64,000 nt of DNA from the NCBI RefSeq assembly GCF_014192275.1, contig NZ_JACHXR010000004.1, positions 293,343 through 357,342 of the forward strand, read 5' to 3'. Positions within the stretch are counted from its first letter, which is position 1, and the number at the start of each line of letters is the position of its first letter. The translations under genes and the position numbers were made by a program. This DNA is from Halomonas stenophila (lineage in GTDB: Bacteria; Pseudomonadota; Gammaproteobacteria; Pseudomonadales; Halomonadaceae). Below are positions 53,687 through 63,392 of the stretch, one piece after another. The notes beneath the pieces are model-generated. The model made no database searches. It was not told the DNA's origin and worked only from the letters and a program-made list of their open reading frames with translations.

Positions 53687-54691
53687 ATGATTCCCGCATC
53701 CCTGCGCGCCCTGCTGGACGCCACCGATGGCCAGCGCCGTGTCGACTGGGCCGGCCGCGAGGTCTGGCTGGCCAGGGAGCCCTGGGGCGAACTCGCCGTG
53801 TCGCTCCAGGGCGCCCAGGTCCTGCACTATCTTCCGGCGCCCGAAGCCGCGCCAGCTGAGGGCTCCTTACCTTTCGCCGGCGCCCCGGACGGTCCCGAAG
53901 ACGCGCGCGCTGAAGGCTCTCTTCCGGCCCCGGCGGTCGGCGCCACCCAGTCCCCGGAAGGCCTGGTCCCCGGCGGCTGGCTGTGGGTCACGCCCACCCC
54001 CCAGGCCTTGCCCGGCGCCATCCGGGGCGGCATCCCGCTGTGCTGGCCGTGGTTCGCCGACGAGCGCACCGCCGACGAGTCGCCGGACCGCTCCGGCCCC
54101 ATGCACGGCCCGGCGCGCAAGGCCGACTGGCGCCTCGAGGCCGTGGACGAGCACGAGGAGGGGCTTGAGCTGCACCTCTCCCCGGTCGAGCGGCTGCACT
54201 CCCAGCTGGTCCCCCGGGCGGTGATCCAGGCCAACGCCCAGCGCCTGCACGTCGAGCTGATCACCGAGCACGTCGGCGAGACGCCGGTGAAGATCACCGG
54301 CGCCCTGCACAGCTACCTGGCGGTGGCCGAGGCCCACGCCTGCCGGGTGGAGGGGCTGGCCGGCGCCCGCTACCTGGACAAGCTGGCCGACTTCGCCGAG
54401 CGCGAGCAGCAGGGCGAGCTGGGCGTGCGCGGCGGCCTGGACCGCATCTACCACAGCAATGCCGAGCTGGTCCTCGACGACGGCCGACGCCGGCTGCGTG
54501 TCGCCCGCCAGGGCAGCGACTCGGCGGTGGTCTGGCATCCCGGCGATGCCCTGCCCGACGACACCGCCGCCGCGGCGGGCCGGCACTTCCTGTGCATCGA
54601 GTCGGCCAACACCCGGCTCGACCCGGTGTGGCTGGTGCCCGGCGCCCAGCACCTGCTGGGCACCACCCTGTCCCTGGCGAGTGACGCATGA
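53687..54691 (+). CDS. D-hexose-6-phosphate mutarotase (YeaD-like) with an inserted loop
   Basis: The 334-residue aldose-1-epimerase-fold protein shows AVSLQGAQVLHYLPA, GAIRGGIPLCWPWFADERT, GPMHGPARKADW, ALHSYLAVAE and HFLCIESAN. It interconverts alpha and beta hexose-6-phosphates. Residues about 52-95 are an extra Ala/Pro/Gly-rich stretch with the motif AEGSLP repeated, absent from E. coli YeaD. GGAGGAGG precedes the ATG. The next gene overlaps it by 4 bases. Confidence 0.88.
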   Translation: MIPASLRALLDATDGQRRVDWAGREVWLAREPWGELAVSLQGAQVLHYLPAPEAAPAEGSLPFAGAPDGPEDARAEGSLPAPAVGATQSPEGLVPGGWLWVTPTPQALPGAIRGGIPLCWPWFADERTADESPDRSGPMHGPARKADWRLEAVDEHEEGLELHLSPVERLHSQLVPRAVIQANAQRLHVELITEHVGETPVKITGALHSYLAVAEAHACRVEGLAGARYLDKLADFAEREQQGELGVRGGLDRIYHSNAELVLDDGRRRLRVARQGSDSAVVWHPGDALPDDTAAAAGRHFLCIESANTRLDPVWLVPGAQHLLGTTLSLASDA

Positions 54692-55566
54692 GCGACGCCC
54701 CCGCGACCTTCGACGTGCCCTTCGCGCTGGGGATGATGGCCCTGCACGAGACGCCGGCATTGCATGCCCCCGGCGCCCTGGCCGACTGGCTCGAGGCGCG
54801 CCTCGACCAGGGCCTGTGCTGGTTCGACCACGCCGACATCTACGGCGACCGGGCCGGCGAGACGCTGTTCGGCGACGCCCTGCGCGCCCGCCCCGGCCTG
54901 GCGAAGCGGGTCCGGGTGGTGACCAAGACCGGCATCGTCACCCCCGAGCGCGATGCCTCGCCCTTCGCCGTCAAGCACTACGACAGCTCGGCGGCCTACG
55001 TGACCCGGGCCATCGACGATGCCCTGCAGCGCCTGGGCGTGGAGCGCCTGGATCACTTCCTGCTCCATCGCCCGGATCCGCTGATGGAGGCCGAGGCCAC
55101 CGGCCGCGCCCTGGACGACGCCATCGCCGCCGGCAAGCTCGGCGCCGCCGGGGTCTCGAACTTCCTGCCCGAGGCCTGGCGCCGGCTGCAGGCCGCCATG
55201 GACAAGCGCCTGGCGGCCCACCAGTTGGAACTCTCCCTGGCGCATCCGCAGCCGCTGCTCGACGGCCTCTTCGATGCCCTGGTCGGCGACGGCCAGGCCC
55301 CCATGGCCTGGTCGCCGCTGGGCGGCGGACGGGTGCTGACCGGCCCGGCCCGCCCCCGGCTGCTGTCCCAGGCCGAGGGATTCGGCGTGACCCCCGCCGG
55401 GCTGGCACTGGCCTGGGTTCGTGCCCTGCCCGGCCGCCCCCTGCCGGTCATCGGTAGCCTCAAGTCCGAGCGCATCGAGACGCTGTGCCGGGACGCCGAG
55501 CTCGAGCTGCCGCGTCCGGCCTGGTTCGCCCTGCTCGAGGCGGCCCGCGGCCACGCGGTGGCCTGA
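54688..55566 (+). CDS. aldo/keto reductase (YdhF-like)
   Basis: The 292-residue protein has a TIM-barrel reductase pattern. The catalytic Tyr is in WFDHADIYGDRAGE, a Lys in RVVTKTGI, and a His in DHFLLHRPDPL. The C-terminal NADPH site is VIGSLKSERIE. It belongs to the YdhF-type group. It starts in an ATGA overlap with the mutarotase gene. Its substrate is unknown. Confidence 0.85.
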   Translation: MSDAPATFDVPFALGMMALHETPALHAPGALADWLEARLDQGLCWFDHADIYGDRAGETLFGDALRARPGLAKRVRVVTKTGIVTPERDASPFAVKHYDSSAAYVTRAIDDALQRLGVERLDHFLLHRPDPLMEAEATGRALDDAIAAGKLGAAGVSNFLPEAWRRLQAAMDKRLAAHQLELSLAHPQPLLDGLFDALVGDGQAPMAWSPLGGGRVLTGPARPRLLSQAEGFGVTPAGLALAWVRALPGRPLPVIGSLKSERIETLCRDAELELPRPAWFALLEAARGHAVA

Positions 55567-55606
55567 CCCCCATGCTCCCTATCCACCACTCGATCAGGAG
55601 ACAACC

Positions 55607-56557
55607 ATGACCCCGGTGATCGCTTTCGGCGAGGCCCTCGTCGACATGCTCTCCAGCCGCCTCGGGGAAACCCGGGACGGGCCGGAGACCTTCACCCCCT
55701 ATGCCGGCGGGGCCCCCGCCAACGTGGCCGTGGCCTGCGCGCGCCTGGGGGTGCCCAGCCGCTTCCTCGGCATGCTGGGCGATGATCACTTCGGCGACTT
55801 CATCGCCGGCGAACTCGCCGGCCATGGGGTCGACCTCTCCGGGGTGGCGCGGACCCGCGAGGCGCGCACGGCGCTGGCCTTCGTCTCGCGGGATGCCCAG
55901 GGGGAGCGGACCTTCGACTTCTACCGCCCGCCCGCCGCCGACCTGCTCTACCGGCTCGAGCACCTGCCGGCGGGGGTCTTCGCCGAGCCGGCCATCCTCC
56001 ACCTGTGCAGCAACAGCCTCACCGAGCCGGCCATCGCCGAGACCACCCTGGCCATGGCGGAGACGGCCACCCGGGCCGGCTGCCTGGTCAGCGTCGACGC
56101 CAACCTGCGCCACAACCTCTGGCCCGACGACCAGGTGGACATCGGCCTGGTGACCCGGCTGCTCGACGCCGCCGACCTGCTCAAGCTGTCCCGGGAGGAG
56201 CTCGACTTCCTGCGCGGCGACCACCCCGAGGCGACCTGGCTGGCCGAGCGCCTGGCGGCGGGGGTCAGGCTCGCCGTGATCACCGACGGCGGCGGCGCCG
56301 TGCGCGCCGAAGGGGTGGGCATGTCGCTGGCCGTCACGCCGCCTTCCGTGCAGGCCGTCGACACGACCGCCGGCGGCGACGCCTTTATCGGCGGGCTGCT
56401 GGCCAGCCTGGCGGAGGCAGGGCTCCATGAGGACTGGCACCGCGACACCGAGCGCCTCGAGGCGGCGCTGGCCTTCGCCTGCCGCTGCGGCGCCCACGCC
56501 GTCACCCGCCCCGGCAGCTACGTCGCCCTGCCGACCCGCGACGACCTGAGCGCCTGA
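55607..56557 (+). CDS. fructokinase (PfkB family)
   Basis: The 316-residue protein begins VIAFGEALVDMLSS. The PfkB signatures are YAGGAPANVAVACARLG and DTTAGGDAFIGGLLA, with the catalytic Asp in the latter. It probably makes fructose-6-phosphate from free fructose, for example after sucrose hydrolysis. GGAGA precedes the ATG. It converges with the Cra-type repressor, with 9 bases between the ends. Confidence 0.88.
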   Translation: MTPVIAFGEALVDMLSSRLGETRDGPETFTPYAGGAPANVAVACARLGVPSRFLGMLGDDHFGDFIAGELAGHGVDLSGVARTREARTALAFVSRDAQGERTFDFYRPPAADLLYRLEHLPAGVFAEPAILHLCSNSLTEPAIAETTLAMAETATRAGCLVSVDANLRHNLWPDDQVDIGLVTRLLDAADLLKLSREELDFLRGDHPEATWLAERLAAGVRLAVITDGGGAVRAEGVGMSLAVTPPSVQAVDTTAGGDAFIGGLLASLAEAGLHEDWHRDTERLEAALAFACRCGAHAVTRPGSYVALPTRDDLSA

Positions 56558-56571
56558 ACGAGGGGCTCAGG
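56545..56571. terminator. possible bidirectional hairpin between fructokinase and cra
   Basis: CCTGAGC (56545-56551) and GCTCAGG (56565-56571) can pair across both stop codons. The stem is only 7 bp and has no T-run, so termination is uncertain. Confidence 0.35.
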
Positions 56572-57550
56572 CCGAGCGCCACCTCATCAGCCGCGGGATG
56601 ATCTCGCGTCCCGCGTGATACTCGCCTCGCGAGGCCGCCAGGGCACAGCTCAGTGTCGCCGCCGCGATGCGCACGTGATCCTGCACCGCCGAGTTGACCG
56701 GCAGCGGCAGGAAGTCGAGCAGCCGGCTGTCGCCGAAGGTGGCCAGGCGCAGCCCGGGCGGCAGCCCTCCGGCCTCCAGCAGGGTGTCCAGGACCCCGTC
56801 GAACAGCGAGTAGGAAGCCGTGACCAGGGCGTCCGGCGCACCGTGCTCGTCGAGCAGCGAGCGCATCAACCGTGCGCCCTCGGCGCGGTCGTAGCGCTCC
56901 CCGCCGAGCATGATCGCCTCCCGCTCGCGGCCGTCGAGGGCCTGCTGGAAGCCGGCGCGGCGCTCCTGGCTGATCGACAGCCAGGGCACCGCATCCAGCC
57001 AGGCGATGCGCGACACCGAGGCGTCCAGCACCGACCGGGTCAACTGGTCGGCGGCCTCGCTGTCGTTGCTGACCACGCTGGCGAAGCGGCGCGGGTCGAA
57101 GCCCCGGTCGACGGCCACCACCGGCAGGCCCTCCGCCTGCAACTCGCCGTAGAAGGGATCCTCCATCGACAGGCAGCTGGCGGTGATCAACACCTCGCAG
57201 CGCTGGGCCCGCAGCGCCAGGGCCAGGTCGCGCTCGGCCTCGGGGCGGTCGTCGGAGCCCGCGATCAGCAACTGGTAGCCCTGCTCCCGGGCGCCGCGCT
57301 CCATGAGCTTGGCCAGCCGCGCGTAGGTGGCGTTCTCCAGGTCGGGAATGATCAGGCCCAGGGTGCGGCTGGAACCTCGCCGCAGCGCCGCCGCCTGGGG
57401 ATCGACCCGGTAGCGGTGCTGACGCACCACCGCCATGACCCTGTCGACCGTTTCCCGGCTGATGCGGCGTTCCCCGGCCTGGCCGTTGATGACATAACTG
57501 GCCGTGGTCCGCGAGACCCCGGCCAGACGAGCGATTTCGGCGAGTGTCAT
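56567..57550 (-). CDS. cra: LacI-family fructose repressor (Cra/FruR)
   Basis: The 327-residue protein has an N-terminal helix-turn-helix (LAEIARLAGVSRTTASYVIN), the Cra-like NGQAGERRISRETVDRVM hinge approach and LGLIIPDLENATYARLAKLM, then the periplasmic-binding-like domain. Cra/FruR responds to fructose-1-phosphate (and possibly F-1,6-bisphosphate). It is divergent from fruBKA, and TGAAWCG-like sites lie between them. Confidence 0.9.
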   Translation of the reverse strand: MTLAEIARLAGVSRTTASYVINGQAGERRISRETVDRVMAVVRQHRYRVDPQAAALRRGSSRTLGLIIPDLENATYARLAKLMERGAREQGYQLLIAGSDDRPEAERDLALALRAQRCEVLITASCLSMEDPFYGELQAEGLPVVAVDRGFDPRRFASVVSNDSEAADQLTRSVLDASVSRIAWLDAVPWLSISQERRAGFQQALDGREREAIMLGGERYDRAEGARLMRSLLDEHGAPDALVTASYSLFDGVLDTLLEAGGLPPGLRLATFGDSRLLDFLPLPVNSAVQDHVRIAAATLSCALAASRGEYHAGREIIPRLMRWRSA

Positions 57551-57645
57551 GGTCTACCCCTTGAGATGTTGGGGGGATTCTACGCCGGACCGCCGCCCGC
57601 CTGCCCCCTGCCAAAGTCGTAGACGATCGACCTTGCCAAGCAAGA

Positions 57646-57718
57646 TGAATCGATCCAGCATTCAGTTAAGCACAGGTGACACGATTCACCCAAGGGAGCT
57701 CGACTAGAGTGAAACGCG
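57646..57718. promoter_or_regulatory. putative Cra/FruR operator sites before fruB
   Basis: Three TGAA(A/T)CG-like cores lie in the divergent region: TGAATCGATCCA (57646-57657), TGACACGATTCA (57677-57688, inverted) and TGAAACGCG (57710-57718). They resemble the FruR consensus TGAAWCGNT. They would allow repression of fruBKA and autoregulation of cra. Confidence 0.55.
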
Positions 57719-57782
57719 ATTGCAACGCCCTTCGGGCCCAGGATTGCCCCGGCGTCGCACCCTCGACGAACCGGAGACGCCC

Positions 57783-60647
57783 ATGTTGACGCTCAGCCAG
57801 GACGACATCCTGCTCGGCTGCCAGGCAGAGAACTGGCGCGCCGCGCTGGACCAGGCCGCCGACTCACTGCACGCGGCGGGTCTGGTGGCCCCTGCCTATC
57901 GGGATGGCCTCTATGACCGGGAGGCCCAGTCCTCCACCTTCCTCGGCAATGCCATCGCCATCCCCCACGGCACCGCGGAGAGCCGCAGCCATGTCCGCGC
58001 CACCGGCGTCCGGGTGCTGCAGTTCCCCGCCGGACTCGAGTGGCACGACGGCAACCGGGTCCACGTGCTGGTGACGATCGCCGCCCAGAGCGACGAGCAC
58101 CTGGATATCCTGCGCCAGCTGACCCACGTGCTGGACAAGGACGGCATGGCCGAGCGCCTGGCCGAGGCCGACACCCCGGCCGAGGTCGCCGGCCTGCTGT
58201 CGAAGGCGGTGGTCGAGGCCCGCCTCGACGCCGAGACCCTCTGCCTGGGCTTCCCCGCCCGCGACCACCAGGAGTTGGCCCTGGCCGGTGCCGCCCGGCT
58301 GCGCCAGGCCGGCTGCGTGACCAGCGAGTTCGTCGCCGCCCTGGCCGAGACCTCGCCGCGCTCCCTCGGCCAGGGCCTGTGGCTGGCAACCAGCGATCGC
58401 GGCGTCGAGGTGCCGGCGCTGTCGCTGGCCACCCCGGCCACGGCCCTGGCAACGGACGCGGGCGAGGTCGCCGGCGTCTTCTGCCTGGCCGCCCAGGGCG
58501 AGGCCCATCGCGGCCTGCTGGAGCGGATCCTCGCGCTGCTCGAGAGCGAGGCGGGCGGCACGCTGCACGAGGCCGATGCCGCCACCCTGCTGGCCCGCCT
58601 CGCCGGCGAGTCCGCCACCGCCAGCAGCCGCCTCGCCCGAGTGCTCAACGCCCACGGCCTGCATGCCCGTCCGGCCAAGCAGCTGGTCCAGGAGGCCCGC
58701 GCCCAGGGCATCGCGATCCGCGTCCGCCTGGCCGAGGGCGGTGGCGAGGCCGTCTCCGCGACCAGCCTGACCAAGATCATCAACCTCGGCGCCCGGCGCG
58801 GCCAGCAACTGGCCTTCTCCGCCGAGGGCGAGGGAGCCGACGCCGCCCTGGAGGCGCTCTGTCGGGCCGTGGCAGGCGGCCTCGGCGAGCAGGTCATGCC
58901 CTTCGACGCGAGCCGCGAGACCGTCGCCCCGGACGAGGACGCGCCGGCGCCGGAGCCGCTGCCGGCCGACCAGGCCCATGCCGCGGTGGCGGCCTCGCCG
59001 GGCCTGGCCATCGCCCCGGCCTTCGTGCTGACCACGCCGCACTTCGACTACCCGGCCCGCGCCGCCGATCCCGCCGCCGAGAACCGCCGCCTCGACGCGG
59101 CGATCCGCGAGGGGGAAGAGCAGCTCGAGGCGCTGGTCCAGCAGGCCCGCGGCGGCGAGGTGGCCCAGATCCTCTCCATGCACGAGGAGATGCTCGGCGA
59201 CCCGGAACTGCACCAGGCCGCCCGGGAGGGCATCGCCGAGGGCGCCTCCGCCGAGGCCGGCTGGTGGGAGGCCATCGACACCGCCGCCCGCGCCCAGGAG
59301 AGGCTCGCCGACCGCCTGCTCGCCGAGCGTGCCGCCGACCTGCGCGATGTCGGCCGGCGGGTGCTGGGCATCCTCTGCCGGGTCGAGTTGCCCGAGCCGC
59401 CGGACCATCCCTATATCCTGGTGACCGATGACATCGGTCCCTCCGACGTGGCCCGCCTCGACACCAGCCGCGTACGCGGCCTGCTCACGGCGAGGGGCGG
59501 TGCGACCGCCCATAGCGCCATCCTCGCCCGGGCGCTCGGCATTCCCGCCGTGGTGGGCGCCGGTCCCCGGGTGCTGACCCTGGACAACGGCACCGAGCTG
59601 ATCCTCGACGGCGAGCGTGGTCGCGTCACCCCCGCCCCCGGCGACGAGCGCCGCCGCGCCGCCGAGCAACGCCTGGCCGAGCGCCGGCGCCGCGAGGCCG
59701 AGGCCTGGGAGGCCCGCTTCACCGAGGCGCGCACCCGCTGCGGGCACCGGGTCGAGGTGGCCGCCAACCTGGGCAACACCGCCCACGCCGCCGATGCCGT
59801 GGAACGCGGCGCCGAGGGCATCGGCCTGCTGCGCACCGAGTTCCTGTTCATGGCCCATGCCCAGGTCCCGGACCTGGAGACCCAGATCGCCGAGTACCGC
59901 GAGGCCCTCGACGCCCTGGACGGTCGCCCGCTGGTGGCCCGCACCCTCGACGTGGGCGGCGACAAGCCACTGCCCTACTGGCCGGTGCCCCAGGAGGCCA
60001 ACCCCTTCCTCGGCCTGCGCGGCATCCGCCTGGCGCTGACCCGCCCCGAGGTGCTGGAGACCCAGTTGAAGGCACTGCTGATGGCCGCCGTCGGCCAGCC
60101 GCTGCGCGTCATGCTGCCGATGGTCAAGGACATCGCCGAGTTCCGCACGGTCCGCGCCATCGTCGACCGCCTGCTGGAGGAGATTCCCGCTGGCGAGCGC
60201 ACCACCGACCTGCAACTGGGGGTGATGATCGAGGTGCCCTCCTGCGCCCTGCTGGCCCCCAGCCTGGCCGCCGAGGTCGACTTCTTCTCGGTGGGCACCA
60301 ACGACCTGACCCAGTACACCCTGGCCATCGACCGCGACCACCCCGAGCTCTCCGCCCAGGCCGACGGCCTGCATCCGGCGGTGCTGCGGCTGATCGAGAT
60401 GACCGTCATGGCCGCCCATGCCCGGGGCAAGTGGGTCGGGGTGTGCGGCGAGCTGGCCTCCGACGCCACCGCCGTGCCGGTGCTGGTCGGCCTGGGCGTC
60501 GATGAGCTGTCGGTCAGCGCCCGCCAGGTGCCGCTGGTCAAGGCCCGCCTGCGCGAGTTCGACCTCGAGGAGGCCCGGGCCCAGGCCGGGATCGCCCTGG
60601 CCCAGGCCACCAGCGAGGCGGCACGCGACGCCCTGGAGGCCCGCTGA
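57783..60647 (+). CDS. fruB: fructose PTS multiphosphoryl transfer protein (EIIA-HPr-EI)
   Basis: The 954-residue fusion has an N-terminal EIIA-Fru with His62 (NAIAIPHGTAES). An HPr domain follows with its active His in AHGLHARPAKQLVQ. The C-terminal EI has the phospho-His in RGGATAHSAILARALG and PEP-site motifs such as GTNDLTQYTLAIDR. It carries phosphate from PEP to FruA on its own. The start MLTLSQDD is preferred over an upstream in-frame ATG at 57720. fruK follows with a 1-base overlap. Confidence 0.94.
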   Translation: MLTLSQDDILLGCQAENWRAALDQAADSLHAAGLVAPAYRDGLYDREAQSSTFLGNAIAIPHGTAESRSHVRATGVRVLQFPAGLEWHDGNRVHVLVTIAAQSDEHLDILRQLTHVLDKDGMAERLAEADTPAEVAGLLSKAVVEARLDAETLCLGFPARDHQELALAGAARLRQAGCVTSEFVAALAETSPRSLGQGLWLATSDRGVEVPALSLATPATALATDAGEVAGVFCLAAQGEAHRGLLERILALLESEAGGTLHEADAATLLARLAGESATASSRLARVLNAHGLHARPAKQLVQEARAQGIAIRVRLAEGGGEAVSATSLTKIINLGARRGQQLAFSAEGEGADAALEALCRAVAGGLGEQVMPFDASRETVAPDEDAPAPEPLPADQAHAAVAASPGLAIAPAFVLTTPHFDYPARAADPAAENRRLDAAIREGEEQLEALVQQARGGEVAQILSMHEEMLGDPELHQAAREGIAEGASAEAGWWEAIDTAARAQERLADRLLAERAADLRDVGRRVLGILCRVELPEPPDHPYILVTDDIGPSDVARLDTSRVRGLLTARGGATAHSAILARALGIPAVVGAGPRVLTLDNGTELILDGERGRVTPAPGDERRRAAEQRLAERRRREAEAWEARFTEARTRCGHRVEVAANLGNTAHAADAVERGAEGIGLLRTEFLFMAHAQVPDLETQIAEYREALDALDGRPLVARTLDVGGDKPLPYWPVPQEANPFLGLRGIRLALTRPEVLETQLKALLMAAVGQPLRVMLPMVKDIAEFRTVRAIVDRLLEEIPAGERTTDLQLGVMIEVPSCALLAPSLAAEVDFFSVGTNDLTQYTLAIDRDHPELSAQADGLHPAVLRLIEMTVMAAHARGKWVGVCGELASDATAVPVLVGLGVDELSVSARQVPLVKARLREFDLEEARAQAGIALAQATSEAARDALEAR

Positions 60648-61621
60648 TGGCTCGCATCCTGACCCTGACCCTGAACCCGGCCCTGGACCTCTCGGTAGCG
60701 CTGGCGAAGCTGGTGCCCGGCGAGGTCAACCGGACCCACGAGACTCACCTCGAGGCCGCCGGCAAGGGGGTCAACGTGGCCCGGGTGCTGGTCACCCTCG
60801 GCCACGAGGTATGCGTCTCGGGCTTCCTCGGCGCCGACAATGACGGCCCCTTCCTGCGCGCCTTCGAGGCGCTGGGCGTGGAGGACGCCTTCCTGCGGGT
60901 GCCCGGCGAGACCCGCATCAACGCCAAGCTCGCCGAGGCCGACGGCCGGGTCACCGACATCAACGGCCCCGGGACCGCCATCGACGCCGAGGCCTGGCAG
61001 CGCCTGCTCGCCTGGCTCGAGGCCCTGGCCGTCGATTCCCGCCGCCGTCCCGCGGCCGTGGTGGTGGCCGGCAGCCTGCCGCCGGGGGTCGGCCCCGCGG
61101 ACCTGGCCGAGCTGGTCACCCGGCTGCGCGGGGCCGACCTGCCGGTGTGGGTCGACACCAGTGGCGAGGCGCTCGAGGCCGCCATCGCCGCCGGCCCCAC
61201 CGCGGTCAAGCCCAACGAGCACGAGCTGGCGGCCTGGGCCGGCCACGACCTGACCAGCGAGGCGGCACGCCTCGAGGCCGCCCGCCGGCTGCACGCCGCC
61301 GGGATCGAGGAGGCCCTGATCTCCGCCGGCCCGGACGGGGTGCTGTGGATCAGCCGGCGCGGCGCCTGGCAGGCCCTGCCCCCGCGCCTGGCGGTGGCCA
61401 GCACGGTGGGCGCCGGCGACACCCTGGTGGCCGCCATGCTGCACGGCGTGCTCGACGGCCAGGCCCCCGAGCCGGTGCTGCGGCTGGCCACCGCGCTTTC
61501 CGCCGAATCCGTCCGGCATGTCGGCGTGGGCGATGCTCGCGCCACGGATTTCCCGCAACTCCAACAACAGACCCGCGTCCACCGCCTCGGCGGCCTCGAC
61601 GCAGGGGGAGAGCTCGCATGA
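60647..61621 (+). CDS. fruK: 1-phosphofructokinase
   Basis: The 324-residue PfkB-family kinase shows TLNPALDLSVAL, AAGKGVNVARVLVTLG, GTAIDAEAW near the middle and STVGAGDTLVAAML with the catalytic Asp. It converts fructose-1-phosphate to fructose-1,6-bisphosphate. It overlaps fruB by one base and fruA by 4 bases (ATGA). Confidence 0.95.
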   Translation: MARILTLTLNPALDLSVALAKLVPGEVNRTHETHLEAAGKGVNVARVLVTLGHEVCVSGFLGADNDGPFLRAFEALGVEDAFLRVPGETRINAKLAEADGRVTDINGPGTAIDAEAWQRLLAWLEALAVDSRRRPAAVVVAGSLPPGVGPADLAELVTRLRGADLPVWVDTSGEALEAAIAAGPTAVKPNEHELAAWAGHDLTSEAARLEAARRLHAAGIEEALISAGPDGVLWISRRGAWQALPPRLAVASTVGAGDTLVAAMLHGVLDGQAPEPVLRLATALSAESVRHVGVGDARATDFPQLQQQTRVHRLGGLDAGGELA

Positions 61622-63366
61622 ACGCCATCATCATCACCGCCTGCCCCAGCGGCATGGCCACCACCTTCCTCGCCGCCCGGCGCCTCGAGCAGGCCGCCGG
61701 CCGCCTCGGCTGGCAGACCCACGTGGAAATGCACGGCGAGCTCGAGCCCGTCCAGCCGGCCGATGCCGAGGCCATCGCCGCCGCCGACCTGGTGGTGGTC
61801 GCCGCCGATCAGGTGCCCGCGCCACAGCGCTTCGAAGGCAAGCGGCTCTACCGGGCGCCCATCGACCAGGCCCTGCCCGATCCCCGGGCCTTCCTCGAGC
61901 GCGCCGAGCGCGAGGCCCGGCCCTATGCCCCGCAGCCCGAGGCGCCGGTCGCCGCCCCGGCCAAGGCCGGCGACGGCCGCCGCATCGTCGCCGTCACCGC
62001 CTGCCCGACCGGGGTGGCGCACACCTTCATGGCCGCGGAGGCGCTGGCCGAGGCCGGCAGGGCCCTGGGCCACGCGATCCGCGTGGAGACCCAGGGCTCG
62101 GTGGGTGCCCAGGACCAGCTCAGCGACGACGAGATCCGCGACGCCGACGTGGTGATCCTGGCCTGCGACATCGAGGTCGACCCCACCCGCTTCGCCGGCA
62201 AGCGGGTCTACCGCACCTCCACCGGCAACGCCCTCAAGAAGCCGCGCCCGACCATCGAGGCGGCGCTGGCCGAGGCCGAGGTCGAGGATGCCGCCGGCGC
62301 CGGGGCCGGCGAGGGCGAGCGCAAGAAGAGCGTCAAGGAGAAGGGCGTCTACAAGCACCTGCTGACCGGGGTGTCCTTCATGCTGCCCATGGTGGTCGCC
62401 GGGGGCCTGCTGATCGCGCTGTCCTTCGTGTTCGGCATCGAGGCCTTCAAGGAGGAAGGGACGCTGGCCGCGGCGCTGATGGAGATCGGCGGCGGCACCG
62501 CCTTCGCCCTGATGATCCCGGTGCTGGCCGGCTACATCGCCTACTCCATCGCCGACCGGCCGGGGATCGCGCCGGGGATGATCGGCGGCATGCTGGCCTC
62601 GAACATCGGCGCCGGCTTCATCGGCGGGATCCTCGCCGGCTTCCTGGCCGGCTACGCCGCCAAGGCGGTGACCCGCTACGTCAAGCTGCCGGCCAGCGTC
62701 GAGTCGCTCAAGCCGATCCTGATCATCCCGCTGCTGGCCAGCCTGGTCACCGGCCTCACGATGATCTACATCGTCGGCGAGCCGGTCGCCGCCCTGCTTG
62801 CCGCCCTGACCACCTTCCTCGAGAACATGGGCTCCGCCAACGCCGTGCTGCTGGGCATCCTGCTCGGTTCCATGATGTGCTTCGACCTCGGCGGGCCGGT
62901 CAACAAGGCCGCCTATACCTTCGGCGTGGGCCTGCTGGCCTCGGAGACCTACGCCCCCATGGCGGCGATCATGGCCGCCGGCATGGTGCCGGCCATCGGC
63001 ATGGGCATCGCCAGCCTGGTCGCCAAGTCGAAGTTCTCCGAGCCCGAGCGCGAGGCCGGCAAGGCCTCCCTGGTGCTGGGTTGCTGCTTCATCACCGAGG
63101 GGGCCATTCCCTTCGCCGCCAAGGACCCGTTGCGGGTGATCCCGGCCAGCATGGTGGGCGGTGCCGTGACCGGCGCCCTGTCCATGCTGGTCGGCGCCAA
63201 GCTGATGGCGCCCCACGGCGGCATCTTCGTGCTGCTGATCCCCAACGCCATCACCCCCGTGGTGTGGTACCTGGCGGCCATCGTCGCCGGCGCCCTGATC
63301 ACCGGCCTGGGCTATGCCGCGCTCAAGCGCGGCGACCAGCCGGTCGCGGTCGAGGCCAGCGCCTGA
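61618..63366 (+). CDS. fruA: fructose-specific PTS permease EIIBC
   Basis: The 582-residue protein has a duplicated IIB part. A degenerate first domain with Cys9 (ITACPSGMATTF) is followed by the true IIB with Cys129 (AVTACPTGVAHTFMAAEAL). A membrane IIC domain starts at about residue 240 (GVSFMLPMVVAGGLLIALSF, then GGPVNKAAYTFG). It imports fructose as fructose-1-phosphate. It is the last gene of the fruBKA operon. Confidence 0.95.
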   Translation: MNAIIITACPSGMATTFLAARRLEQAAGRLGWQTHVEMHGELEPVQPADAEAIAAADLVVVAADQVPAPQRFEGKRLYRAPIDQALPDPRAFLERAEREARPYAPQPEAPVAAPAKAGDGRRIVAVTACPTGVAHTFMAAEALAEAGRALGHAIRVETQGSVGAQDQLSDDEIRDADVVILACDIEVDPTRFAGKRVYRTSTGNALKKPRPTIEAALAEAEVEDAAGAGAGEGERKKSVKEKGVYKHLLTGVSFMLPMVVAGGLLIALSFVFGIEAFKEEGTLAAALMEIGGGTAFALMIPVLAGYIAYSIADRPGIAPGMIGGMLASNIGAGFIGGILAGFLAGYAAKAVTRYVKLPASVESLKPILIIPLLASLVTGLTMIYIVGEPVAALLAALTTFLENMGSANAVLLGILLGSMMCFDLGGPVNKAAYTFGVGLLASETYAPMAAIMAAGMVPAIGMGIASLVAKSKFSEPEREAGKASLVLGCCFITEGAIPFAAKDPLRVIPASMVGGAVTGALSMLVGAKLMAPHGGIFVLLIPNAITPVVWYLAAIVAGALITGLGYAALKRGDQPVAVEASA

Positions 63367-63392
63367 GCCGCCCGTTCCCGGAGGAGAACCCC

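Noticed and set aside
57864..60419. 851-residue minus-strand ORF under fruB
   Set aside because: Antisense shadow. The plus strand has all PTS active-site motifs.
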